This document shows, piece after piece, positions 1-7,345 of a stretch of DNA of 64,000 nt (within the stretch, counting starts at the first letter, position 1; the number at the start of each line of letters is the position of its first letter). The notes under the pieces were generated by a model, which worked only from the letters and a program-made list of their open reading frames with translations, ran no database searches and was not told where the DNA came from. The DNA is from Gaiellasilicea sp963789355 (GTDB lineage Bacteria > Actinomycetota > Thermoleophilia > Gaiellales > Gaiellaceae), in NCBI GenBank assembly GCA_963789355.1, contig CAWBKK010000003.1, forward strand, positions 1-64,000, in the 5' to 3' direction. The position numbers and the translations under genes were made by a program.

Positions 1-642
1 GTGATCACCTGCACCGCCTACGGCCCCGCCGGGCCGGCGGTGTACCTCGCCACGACCAGAGGACTTCAGCAGCATCGAGCGGCGGATGGGATCGTCCGCC
101 AGCCCGAGGACAAGAACGCGGCGCTCCTCCCCGAGCGGATCGACGGCAAGTGGGTTCTGTTCCACCGGCCGAAGACCGAGTACGGGCCGTCACGCGGCGA
201 GATCCTGCTCTCACGCTCCCCGGATCTGGTCAGCTGGAGCGCCCCGGAGCAGGTGCTGCAGCCGCGCGACGGCGCCTGGTGGGACTCGCTCAGGATCGGG
301 ATCGGGCCGCCGCCGCTGCGCACCGAGCACGGATGGCTGGTGATCTACCACGGCGTCAAGGAGACCCTCACCGGCGGTCTCTACCGAGTCGGGCTGACGC
401 TCACCGACCTCGACGAGCCGACCCGCGTCCTGCACCGGCTGCCGGATTGGATCCTCGGCCCGTCCGAGCCGTACGAGCGCGAGGGGGACGTTCCCAACGT
501 CGTCTTCCCCTGCGGCCTCGTCCACGACGTCGAGAGCGACGAGATCCGTCTCTACTACGGCGCCGCCGACACGTCGATCTGCCTCGCCACAGCGAAGCTC
601 GGCGATCTGCTCACAGCCGTGCTCGCCGCGCCGACCCAGTAG
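1..642 (+). CDS. GH130-type beta-mannoside phosphorylase/hydrolase, 5' partial
   Basis: The gene runs in from outside the window; 213 codons are visible and it ends at a TAG. The protein has the look of five-bladed propeller GH130 enzymes, which phosphorolyse or hydrolyse beta-1,4-mannosidic bonds: KNAALLPERIDGKWVLFHRP near residues 37-56, a blade ending in ISLSRS-like ILLSRSPDLVSW, GWLVIYHGV near 111-119 and a closing IRLYYGAADTSICLA blade. Catalytic residues of the first blades lie outside the window, so phosphorylase and hydrolase cannot be separated. It converges with a small minus-strand gene and, together with the nearby glycosyltransferase, suggests glycan handling. Confidence 0.8.
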   Translation: MITCTAYGPAGPAVYLATTRGLQQHRAADGIVRQPEDKNAALLPERIDGKWVLFHRPKTEYGPSRGEILLSRSPDLVSWSAPEQVLQPRDGAWWDSLRIGIGPPPLRTEHGWLVIYHGVKETLTGGLYRVGLTLTDLDEPTRVLHRLPDWILGPSEPYEREGDVPNVVFPCGLVHDVESDEIRLYYGAADTSICLATAKLGDLLTAVLAAPTQ

Positions 643-644
643 GC

Positions 645-760
645 CTAGACGTCGAGCGACTTGCTGTGCTTCGCCGCGGCGCGCTTCTCGGTCCGGCGCT
701 CCTTCAGCGTCTTCTGGGCCGGTTTCTTGCCCACCTTCTTCGGCTTCTGCTGACCTTCAT
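645..760 (-). CDS. small Lys/Arg-rich protein with apparent one-base frameshift at its start
   Basis: Reading leftward, one frame ends at TAG (645-647) and encodes about 37 residues such as QQKPKKVGKKPAQKTLKE, a strongly basic tail ending KHSKSLDV. In that frame no ATG, GTG or TTG precedes the conserved part before an in-frame TGA. An ATG sits at 758-760 in a neighbouring frame, two bases after the glycosyltransferase stop; one extra base after ATGAA would join it to the basic frame. Small basic proteins of this composition are common hypotheticals in Thermoleophilia. Function unknown. Either a single-base sequencing deletion or a recently broken gene. Confidence 0.5.
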
Positions 761-764
761 GGCC

Positions 765-1787
765 TCAGTGTCGCACAGACACGACCGCCGCGTAGGCATG
801 AAGATAGTCGTCGACCATTCGGGCCAGGTCGAATCTGGTCACGGCGTGGGCTCGGATCGCCTCACGATCGAGAGCGGGCGTCCGCTCGACCGCGGCCACG
901 GCGCCCGCGACGTCCTCGACGAGAAAGCCGGTCCGCCCGTCCTCGATCAGCTCCCCCATCGAGCCGCGCTCGAAGGCGATCACCGGTGTGCCGCAGGCCA
1001 TCGCCTCGACGACGCTGTAGCCGAACGGCTCCTCGAACCCGATCAGGTGCAGGAGCGCATGCGCGCCGCCGAGCAGCTCCGACCGGTCTTCGACGCTGAC
1101 GGGCCGATGAAGGAGACCCGCTCGCCGTCGAGCCGCGGCGCCACTCGCTGGTCGAAGTACTCGTGATCCTGGACGATCCCGGCGATCACGAGCGGCAGCC
1201 CGGTGGCGTCGGCGACGTCGATCGCCTCCGCGGTGCCCTTGTCGGGGTGGATTCTCCCGAAGAAGAGCAGGTAGCCGCCGGCGGACGGATTGAGCGAGAA
1301 GGTGTCCGTGTCGATCCCGTGGTGGATCGTGGCGAGTAGTCGAGACTCGGGTGCCGGTCGGCGTCGCTGATCGCCACGTAGGCGCTGGTCTCGTTGTAAC
1401 GCTGGTACACCGGCAGGATCCGCTCCGACGAGAAGCCGTGGATCGTCGTCACGACGGGCGTGTCGACGAGGCCGCTGTAGGTCAGGGGGAGGAAGTCGAA
1501 GCTGTTGTGAATCACGTCGAACTCGGCGGCCCGTTCGAACACGTGCGCGATGTGGAGGCACTCGACGACCTTCGGCTCGACGTCGGCGTCCTCCGAGTAG
1601 CCGCGCGCGACGACGGCTGCGAGCCGACCGGCCGTGACCGAGTCAGCGGTCGCGAACAGCGTCACGTCGACCCCGCGGGCGACGAGCCCTCCGTGAGCAG
1701 GGACGTGAACTGCTCCCAGGGCCCGTAGTGGCGCGGCGGCACGCGCCACGACACCGGCGCCAGCACGGCGATCCGCAGCGGAGTCAT
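765..1787 (-). pseudogene. GT4-family glycosyltransferase broken by three frameshifts
   Basis: Four consecutive frame segments together make one glycosyltransferase of about 340 residues. It opens MTPLRIAVLAPVSWRVPP with the GPWE motif, continues HNSFDFLPL and TTIHGFSSERILP, then HHGIDTDTF with LLFFGRIHPDKG, and closes with GFEEPFGYSVVEAMACGTPV, the GT4 acceptor/nucleotide motif. Frame changes fall near 1687, 1336 and 1100; adding one base at each restores the family sequence. The ATG (1785-1787) overlaps the stop of the upstream DUF1810 gene. GT4 enzymes use nucleotide sugars to build polysaccharide or glycolipid. Because all three lesions are one-base losses in otherwise intact sequence, consensus error is more likely than decay. 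Confidence 0.75.
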
Positions 1788-2248
1788 AGCCGGGTCGACT
1801 GTACTCCGCCTGCCGTCGAGCCATTCAGACGCGCGTCGGTCGCAGCGTCGGCGAGTCCGTCGAAGTAGCGCTCGATGACCTCGCCGAACAGCCGGTTCTC
1901 CGGCGCCGCCCGTGCGAACAACGTCATCGACGAGCGAAGCTTCAGCGCGTCGGTCGAGCCGAAGATGTCCTGGGCGCTTCGACCGCTCTGCGCGATGAGC
2001 GCACGCGCGCACTCCTCGAGCCGAGCCCCGAGGACGGGATGCGCGAGATAGCAACGTGCCTCGTGAAGCGACGAGATCGCGTAGCGCTTCGACATCGCGC
2101 TCAGCCCGAGCCCGGCGATCTGCGGGAAGACGAACCACATCCAGTGACCGACCTTGCGGCCAGCCCGAAGCTCCGCCAAGGCGGACGCGTAGGTCCCGCC
2201 TGAGTCCTGGGCTGCGACAAACCGCTCGAGGTCAGACGGGTCGTTCAG
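1784..2248 (-). CDS. DUF1810 family protein
   Basis: The core GHWMWFVFPQIAGLG followed by YAISS..EA..YL.HPVLG and DIFGSTDALKLRSSMTLF is diagnostic of DUF1810, a small alpha-helical family of unknown function related to E. coli YjgD-type calpastatins. A TTG start inside the conserved region would lose the usual N-terminus; extending in frame to a CTG at 2246-2248, directly after the stop of the upstream gene, adds the expected segment beginning NDPSDLERFVAAQD. CTG is therefore preferred as start, with translational coupling likely. 154 residues is normal for the family. The stop overlaps the start of the glycosyltransferase gene. Confidence 0.8.
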   Translation of the reverse strand: MNDPSDLERFVAAQDSGGTYASALAELRAGRKVGHWMWFVFPQIAGLGLSAMSKRYAISSLHEARCYLAHPVLGARLEECARALIAQSGRSAQDIFGSTDALKLRSSMTLFARAAPENRLFGEVIERYFDGLADAATDARLNGSTAGGVQSTRL

Positions 2249-2851
2249 TCAGTGCCCCCACTGCCGCTCGATCTGCCGGATCATCGACGGGTACACGAGC
2301 AGCTGCCGGAAGGGCCTGATCGCGGCCATGTACGCGGTCCCGAGCAGTCCGTTCGGTTTCGCGTCGACGGCCAGCTGGCCCCGGTATCCGCCCGCCCGAT
2401 CGGGCACCCAGCCCACGTGCAGGACGCCGTGCATCGTCCGGTTGGCGATCTCCGCCGCCCACTCGTCCTCGAGCAAGTAGAGCGAGCTGAAGGGGAGGGC
2501 GTCGAAAGTGGGGCCGGACGGCCCGTCGCGCAGATCGGCCGGCAGCCGGTCTCGGAGGGTCGGCACCCTCGACCCGAGGCCGGCTTCCGGGCGGTCCCAA
2601 CCGAGCAGCTCGCCGAGCTTCCACCGGATCGCGAAGAGGGCGCGGGCGGCGCGGGAGGAGCTGTGCGCGGGGTTACCGGAGGCGATGCCCTCCACCAGGC
2701 GGGGGAAGTCGTCGGGACCGCCCGGCGTCGGCAGCGCCCAGACATCTTCGAGCCGGAAATCGCGGGTCAACTCGTGAATCCGCCAGGGCCGGGAGGTGTG
2801 GGCCGTGTTCGGAAGCTTCACCGGTGCACCTCCGTCTTCAAGCTTCTGCAT
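2249..2851 (-). CDS. DUF2867 domain protein
   Basis: About 200 residues with the DUF2867 pattern: an early HTSRPWRIHELTRDF, then LEDVWALPTPGG, and a C-terminal region of beta strands with GVLHVGWV and AAIRPFRQLLVYPSMIRQIE. The domain often occurs alone or fused to short-chain reductases in actinobacteria; its biochemical role is not established. The ATG at 2849-2851 is preferred over a GTG-type start 26 codons upstream because the extra residues look non-conserved and would approach the divergent LtrA gene. It sits directly upstream of the DUF1810 gene with no spacer, so the two are probably cotranscribed. Confidence 0.72.
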   Translation of the reverse strand: MQKLEDGGAPVKLPNTAHTSRPWRIHELTRDFRLEDVWALPTPGGPDDFPRLVEGIASGNPAHSSSRAARALFAIRWKLGELLGWDRPEAGLGSRVPTLRDRLPADLRDGPSGPTFDALPFSSLYLLEDEWAAEIANRTMHGVLHVGWVPDRAGGYRGQLAVDAKPNGLLGTAYMAAIRPFRQLLVYPSMIRQIERQWGH

Positions 2852-2927
2852 GGATGGGAGCTGCGCGACATCCACACAGCTGAACAGTGCCTGATCCGCC
2901 GGGTTGCGGCCATGACAGCATCTCCGC

Positions 2928-4178
2928 ATGGCTCAGACTCCGATCGGCATTCGAGCGCATCGCCGCCAGATTGTCGCGGGGCGTGATCCGGACGAGGAGC
3001 ACCGCAGCGCCACGCCGCTGGAGCTTCTTTACGACCTGACGTTCGTCGTCGCTTTCGGGATAGCGGCGAACGAACTCGCCCATTACCTGGCGGACGGCCA
3101 CGTCTGGACGGCGATTCTTGGGTTCGCGTTTGCCTCGTTCGCGGTCGCCTGGGCCTGGATCCAATACTCGTGGTTCGCGTCCGCCTATGACACCGATGAC
3201 TGGGTGATGAGGCTCGCGACGATGGTGCAGATGATCGGCGTGATCGTCCTCGCGCTCGGGCTCGAGCAGATGTTCGAGTCGATCGACGAGGGCGGCTTCA
3301 TCGACAACCGGGTGATGGTCGCCGGTTACGTCGTGATGCGCATTCCCATGGTCTTTCTCTGGGCACGAGCGGCTCGCGACGATCCTGCCCGGCGCCAGGC
3401 GGCGACCACCTACATCTGGACGATCGCGGTCGCGCAGGCGTTCTGGGTCGCGCTCGCGATCGTCGCCCTGCCGATCGGGCCGACAGTCGCGCTCGTCGCC
3501 GTCTTCATCGGGCTCGAGATGGTCGGGCCCCTCCTGGCAGAGCGCCGCAAAGGTGGAACACCGTGGCACGCGGGCCACATCGCAGAGCGCTATGGCCTCC
3601 TCGTGATCATCACGCTCGGAGAGGGGATCATCGGCACCGTCGCCTCGATCAACGCCCTGGTGCACGGCGACGCCGGCTGGACGGTCGACGCCGGCGTCGT
3701 CGCATTCGCCGGCGTCGGGCTGATCTTCGCGACCTGGTGGACCTACTTCACGTTTCCGTGGGCACGCTTCCTCTCAGTGCACCGCGAGCGGGCTTTTGGC
3801 TGGAGCTACGGGCACATCGTGGTCTTCGCCTCCCTCGCCTCGATTGGCGGTGGACTCCACGTCGCGGCCTACCACCTCGAACATCAGACAACGCTGGAAC
3901 CGGTGGCGACCGTTCTCAGCACCGCGATCCCGTTCGCGATGTACATCGCCGCCATCCATGCCCTTTACGCGGCGCTCACGCGGCACCCGCACGCGTTCCA
4001 TCTGGCACTCCTGGCCGGGACCACGGCCGTGCTCGTGCTCTCCATCGCACTCGCCGCTGTGGGTGTCGGTGTCGCCGCGTGCTTGCTGGTGCTGATGTTC
4101 GCTCCGGTCGTAACCGTGGTGGGGTACGAGACAGTCGGGCACCGTCATTTGGAGGAGGCGCTCGAACAGCTGCGCTAG
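2928..4178 (+). CDS. ltrA: low temperature requirement protein A (LtrA) family membrane protein
   Basis: A 416-residue polytopic membrane protein opening with the family signature ATPLELLYDLTFVVAFG near residues 28-44, followed by roughly ten to twelve hydrophobic segments. RYGLLVIITLGEGIIGTV near 218-235 is the second conserved block. LtrA was named from a Listeria mutant unable to grow in the cold; the molecular activity is not known. Length is typical. It is divergent from the DUF2867 operon with a short 76-base gap between start codons, and no clear transcription partner follows. Confidence 0.88.
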   Translation: MAQTPIGIRAHRRQIVAGRDPDEEHRSATPLELLYDLTFVVAFGIAANELAHYLADGHVWTAILGFAFASFAVAWAWIQYSWFASAYDTDDWVMRLATMVQMIGVIVLALGLEQMFESIDEGGFIDNRVMVAGYVVMRIPMVFLWARAARDDPARRQAATTYIWTIAVAQAFWVALAIVALPIGPTVALVAVFIGLEMVGPLLAERRKGGTPWHAGHIAERYGLLVIITLGEGIIGTVASINALVHGDAGWTVDAGVVAFAGVGLIFATWWTYFTFPWARFLSVHRERAFGWSYGHIVVFASLASIGGGLHVAAYHLEHQTTLEPVATVLSTAIPFAMYIAAIHALYAALTRHPHAFHLALLAGTTAVLVLSIALAAVGVGVAACLLVLMFAPVVTVVGYETVGHRHLEEALEQLR

Positions 4179-4242
4179 TCAGTCTTCTCAGCAGGCCAGG
4201 ACGCTCGAGTAGAACGGGGGCCGACGTGTTGATGAAGATCAG

Positions 4243-4362
4243 CTACCCGAAGTTGAGGTTGACGCCATACGCAAGGCAGGTCGCCCCCAAGGCAAGGGCG
4301 TAGATCAACTCCGATGCGATGCTCCGCCTGACCCAGGCTCGCTCGTCGAATCGCAGCCGCAT
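4243..4362 (-). CDS. possible 39-residue single-span membrane protein
   Basis: An ATG at 4360-4362 opens a 39-codon frame: a basic and acidic N-terminus (MRLRFDERAWVRR) followed by one hydrophobic stretch SELIYALALGATCLAYGVNL. This is the topology of small single-span membrane proteins, and the frame fills the gap between ltrA and the cupin gene. There is no obvious Shine-Dalgarno sequence and no family I recognise, so this is a weak candidate; the gap may simply be non-coding. Confidence 0.25.
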   Translation of the reverse strand: MRLRFDERAWVRRSIASELIYALALGATCLAYGVNLNFG

Positions 4363-4384
4363 TGACGGCCGATAGGGTTGCGCC

Positions 4385-4786
4385 GTGCCGTTCACGCTCA
4401 GGAACATCAAGGAGGATCTGGAGGACGTCGGCTCGAGGTTCGACGGCGCGCCCGACCTGGAGTTCCGCTTGGCGACCAAGGCGGTCGAGCTCGAGCAATC
4501 CGGCCTGAGCTACCAGCGCGTCCCGCCCCGCAATCGCTTTCCGTACGGCCACACGCACGAGAAGCAAGAGGAGGTGTACGTGGTCGTGCATGGGAGCGGG
4601 CGGATGAAGCTCGACGACGAGATCGTCGAGCTCAAGAAGTGGGACGTCGTCCGCGTTCCGCCCGGTACCTGGCGAGGGTACGAGGCAGGGCCGGAGGGCC
4701 TCGAGATCCTCGTCTTCGGCGCGCCTAACCTCGGCGACAGCCCGCGGGACGACGTCGAGGGTCAGCGAGACTGGTGGGCTGACTGA
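4385..4786 (+). CDS. cupin domain protein
   Basis: A 133-residue single-domain cupin with a GTG start. The two cupin motifs are visible: FPYGHTHEKQEEVYVVVHGSG near residues 52-72, supplying two His and a Glu for metal binding, and WDVVRVPPGTWRGYEAGPEG near 85-104. The second motif lacks its usual His (TWRGYEA instead of T.H...N), so metal coordination may be altered. Small cupins of this kind include sugar isomerases, dioxygenases and ligand-binding regulators; substrate cannot be inferred. It is followed by a strong hairpin terminator. Confidence 0.8.
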   Translation: MPFTLRNIKEDLEDVGSRFDGAPDLEFRLATKAVELEQSGLSYQRVPPRNRFPYGHTHEKQEEVYVVVHGSGRMKLDDEIVELKKWDVVRVPPGTWRGYEAGPEGLEILVFGAPNLGDSPRDDVEGQRDWWAD

Positions 4787-4820
4787 GCGGCGCTCGGTGG
4801 CGCAGCACGCTCGGACACAG

Positions 4821-4844
4821 AAAAGCCCCGTTTCCGGGGCTTTT
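4821..4844. terminator. bidirectional intrinsic terminator between cupin gene and tRNA-fMet
   Basis: AAAAGCCCC and GGGGCTTTT form a perfect 9-bp stem around a GTTTCC loop. The A/T flanks provide a U tract in either direction, so the hairpin can end both the cupin transcript (plus) and the tRNA transcript (minus), which converge here. Confidence 0.85.
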
Positions 4845-4848
4845 CGAG

Positions 4849-4922
4849 TAGCGGGGGCAGGATTTGAACCTGCGACCTCCGGGTTATGAGCCCGGCGAGC
4901 TACCTGGCTGCTCCACCCCGCG
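4849..4922 (-). tRNA. initiator tRNA-fMet (CAU)
   Basis: A complete cloverleaf reads leftward from 4922. The anticodon loop CUCAUAA has CAU, flanked by three G-C pairs in the anticodon stem, and position 1:72 is an unpaired C:U; both are hallmarks of bacterial initiator tRNA that favour formylation and P-site entry. The T arm GCAGG-UUCAAAU-CCUGC pairs perfectly. Discriminator base is A73 and the CCA end is not encoded. A terminator hairpin lies 4 bases downstream. Confidence 0.97.
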
Positions 4923-4949
4923 ACGCGGCGTCCATTGTAGCGAACGTGC

Positions 4950-5696
4950 TCAGGCGGCGCACGCGCGCGAATGGGCCTCGTGGCTGCGGCCGCGCCACCA
5001 GCGGACGGCGAGGAAGCCGGCGCCCAGCACGGCGATCCCCGCGACCGCGTCGAGCACGAAGTGGTTGCCGGTGACGACGATGGTCAGGATCACGAGCGGC
5101 GGGTAGATCGCCCCTGCCAGCCGCACCAGGTGCGAGCGCGCGTACCGGACGACACCGAGGCCGACGCCGAGCGCGTACGCCGCGTGCAGCGACGGTACGG
5201 CCGCGACGGGGTTCGAGTACGCGGACGAGGAGGGCGAGCCGATGTCGATCCCCGAGAAGATCAGCAACGTGTCCTCGAGGCCGACGCCGGCGAGCCGTGG
5301 CGGCGCCGTCGGGAAGAGCCAGTGGACGACGACGGAGATCGCGGTCGCGATCAGGAACGCGTCGCGGAAGCCGCGGAACCCGTCCCAGGAGCGCCGGTAG
5401 AGCCAGATGAAGAAGATGCCGGTGAAGACGAAGTGGCCGACGAAGTAGAAGACGTTCAGCGCCTGCATCAGGTCGGGGAGCGCGAGAAAGGCGCGTTGCA
5501 GCGACTGCTCCCAAGCGAGGCCGAGCACTTCTTCGACCGAAGCGATCCGGCGTGCGTTCGCGAACGCCTGCGCCCAGTTCGGCTCCATCGCGTGCCGTGC
5601 CACCTCGTAGGCGGCGAACGCCCCGACCACGACGGCGAGCTGCGCGACCCCGTCACGCCTCGCCAGGACTTCCCTGACGCGCGACATCGGTCTCAT
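4950..5696 (-). CDS. PAP2-superfamily membrane phosphatase/phosphotransferase
   Basis: A 248-residue protein with about five or six membrane spans. The acid-phosphatase motifs C2 and C3 are seen as AVPSLHAAYALG (near residue 166) and GNHFVLDAVAGI (near 210), carrying the catalytic His pair and Asp. The N-terminal architecture, with a long loop ASVEEVLGLAWEQSLQRAF before the core, resembles the actinobacterial inositolphosphotransferase/Aur1-like branch of PAP2 rather than undecaprenyl-pyrophosphate phosphatase. Likely acts at the outer face of the membrane on a lipid phosphate; the substrate is not known. Divergent from the coiled-coil gene at 5724. Confidence 0.82.
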   Translation of the reverse strand: MRPMSRVREVLARRDGVAQLAVVVGAFAAYEVARHAMEPNWAQAFANARRIASVEEVLGLAWEQSLQRAFLALPDLMQALNVFYFVGHFVFTGIFFIWLYRRSWDGFRGFRDAFLIATAISVVVHWLFPTAPPRLAGVGLEDTLLIFSGIDIGSPSSSAYSNPVAAVPSLHAAYALGVGLGVVRYARSHLVRLAGAIYPPLVILTIVVTGNHFVLDAVAGIAVLGAGFLAVRWWRGRSHEAHSRACAA

Positions 5697-5723
5697 TGAA
5701 ACACCATTGCTAGCATCGCCGCA

Positions 5724-6044
5724 ATGCCTCTCTTCTGGCTTGCGCTCGCCACTGCGATCGTCTCTGTCGTTGCCTCTGCGATCTATCTAACGCTCAAGGG
5801 GCTCGAAGCCTTCCGCGCCTTCAAGCGGCTCGGCGGCGAGATCACGAGCGGGCTCGAGCGAATCGAGCTGGCGAGCGGCCAGATCGAGCGGCACCTCGCG
5901 CTGGCGGCCACGAGCGGCACGAAGCTCGACGCCGAGCTCTCGCAGCTGCGCAGCTCGCGGGCGCGCCTGAACGTGCTCACGAGCGCGCTCGCCGACGTCC
6001 GCGCCTCGTTGGGACGCGTGACGGCGGTCTACCCGCGTAAGTGA
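5724..6044 (+). CDS. small single-span membrane protein with coiled coil
   Basis: 106 residues: one N-terminal membrane segment (FWLALATAIVSVVASAIYL), then a helical, heptad-like region LERIELASGQIERHLALA...LDAELSQLRSSRARLNVLTSAL. No known domain is recognised. It overlaps the Ppx/GppA gene by four bases (GTGA), so the two are translationally coupled, and a role as a membrane anchor or partner of the polyphosphatase is possible but unproven. No close Shine-Dalgarno match precedes its ATG. Confidence 0.65.
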   Translation: MPLFWLALATAIVSVVASAIYLTLKGLEAFRAFKRLGGEITSGLERIELASGQIERHLALAATSGTKLDAELSQLRSSRARLNVLTSALADVRASLGRVTAVYPRK

Positions 6045-6934
6045 GGGTCGCTGCGGTCGACCTCGGCACGAACTCGACCCGGCTGCTCGTCGCGGACGCG
6101 AACGGCACCCTCGACGAGGTCGTCCGTCGGCTCGAGATCACGCGGCTCGGCGAGGGCGTCGACGAACGAAGGCGCCTCCTCCCCGTCCCGATCGCCCGCG
6201 TCCGCAACGTCCTCTCGAGCTATCGGCGCGAGCTCGAGACGCTCGGCGCAGAGCGCACGCTCTGCATCGCGACGAGCGCCGTCCGCGACGCCGAGAACGG
6301 CGAGGCATTCCTGGGCGAGATCGAGTGGAGCTACGGCTTCACGACCCGGCTGCTGAGCGGCGACGAGGAGGCGGAGCTGACGCTGCGTGGGATCGGCGCA
6401 CTCGAGCCCGGGACGCTCGTCGTCGACATCGGCGGCGGGTCGACCGAGGTGCAGGTCGTCGGCACCGACGTCCGCGAGAGCATCGACGTCGGCTGCGTCC
6501 GCCTGACCGAGCGCTTCGGCGAGGACGTAGCGGCGATTCGCGCGCACGTGCGCGAGTTGCTGCCGGAGGCGGAGTCGAAGCGCGCCGTCGGCGTCGCGGG
6601 CACGGTGACCACGATCGCAGCGCTCGACCTGGAGCTGACCGAGTACGACGCGGAGCGGATCCACGGTCACACGCTCTCGCGCGAAGCGGTCGCGAGACAG
6701 ACCGCGCGGCTGGCGGCGCTGAGCGTCGAGGAACGAGCGGAGATCATCGAACCGGGCCGCGCGCCGGTGATCGTCGCGGGCGCCGCGATCCTGGCCGAGG
6801 TGCTCGACTTCTACGGCCTCGACGCGGTCGAGGCGAGCGAGCGGGACATCCTCCACGGCGCGGCGCTCGCCGCGGCGGAGCTGCCGGAACCGGAAGAAGG
6901 CGCGGCACCGCCCGGCGCCTACACCTGCTGCTAG
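6041..6934 (+). CDS. Ppx/GppA exopolyphosphatase family protein
   Basis: A 297-residue member of the ASKHA-fold Ppx/GppA phosphatases, which release phosphate from polyphosphate or from pppGpp. Visible motifs are VDLGTNSTRLLV at the N-terminus (phosphate 1), IATSAVRDAENG near 80, LVVDIGGGSTEV near 128 (phosphate 2) and VGVAGTVTTIAAL near 185. The short single-module length matches actinobacterial Ppx1-type enzymes without the C-terminal HD domain. Starts at a GTG overlapping the previous stop. Whether it prefers polyphosphate or pppGpp cannot be read from sequence. It converges end-to-end with the CBS gene. Confidence 0.87.
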   Translation: MRVAAVDLGTNSTRLLVADANGTLDEVVRRLEITRLGEGVDERRRLLPVPIARVRNVLSSYRRELETLGAERTLCIATSAVRDAENGEAFLGEIEWSYGFTTRLLSGDEEAELTLRGIGALEPGTLVVDIGGGSTEVQVVGTDVRESIDVGCVRLTERFGEDVAAIRAHVRELLPEAESKRAVGVAGTVTTIAALDLELTEYDAERIHGHTLSREAVARQTARLAALSVEERAEIIEPGRAPVIVAGAAILAEVLDFYGLDAVEASERDILHGAALAAAELPEPEEGAAPPGAYTCC

Positions 6935-7345
6935 CTAGAGCTCGTCGTCGACAGGTGGCTCGTCCTCGGCCAGCCGACGCTGAAGCACCGCGCGGGAGAG
7001 GACACCGACGAGCCGGCCGTCCTCGAGCACCGGCACCCGCTCGAGGTCCTGCTCCTCGAGAAAGCGAAATGCCTCGTCGAGCGGGAGCTCGGAGCCGATC
7101 GTGTTCAGCGGCACCTCGACGATCTCGCGCAACGGCGTCCCCCGCGGGTCGCGGCCCGCCGCGACGATCTCGCGCACGAGCGTCTTTCGCGTCACGACGC
7201 CGAGGAAGCGGCCGTCGTCGCTGACGAAGACCGCCCGCACCTCCGGCCGGTAGAGCGCCTCCCCGGCCTCCTGCGCGCTCGCGCCGCCGTCGAGCTGGGG
7301 CGGGTCGGAGACCATCGCGTCGCGCACTCTGTCCACGACTCGCAT
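6935..7345 (-). CDS. two-CBS-domain protein
   Basis: 136 residues forming one Bateman pair. First CBS: VRDAMVSDPPQL ... VRAVFVSDDGRFLGVVTRK; second: LREIVEVPLNTIGSELPLDEAF ... ERVPVLEDGRLVGVLSR. Such stand-alone CBS proteins bind adenine nucleotides and regulate partners. The ATG overlaps the TAA of the glutamate dehydrogenase gene by one base (TAATG), so the two are cotranscribed and coupled; a nucleotide-sensing link to nitrogen metabolism is an inference. The stop abuts the Ppx/GppA stop. Confidence 0.85.
   Translation of the reverse strand: MRVVDRVRDAMVSDPPQLDGGASAQEAGEALYRPEVRAVFVSDDGRFLGVVTRKTLVREIVAAGRDPRGTPLREIVEVPLNTIGSELPLDEAFRFLEEQDLERVPVLEDGRLVGVLSRAVLQRRLAEDEPPVDDEL

Noticed and set aside
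4175..4591. 138-codon minus-strand frame opposite the cupin gene
   Set aside because: The cupin on the other strand has clear motifs; this frame has none.
4849..4922. C1:U72 mismatch as an anomalous tRNA feature
   Set aside because: An unpaired 1:72 position is expected for initiator tRNA, and C:U is, to my knowledge, common in actinobacteria.
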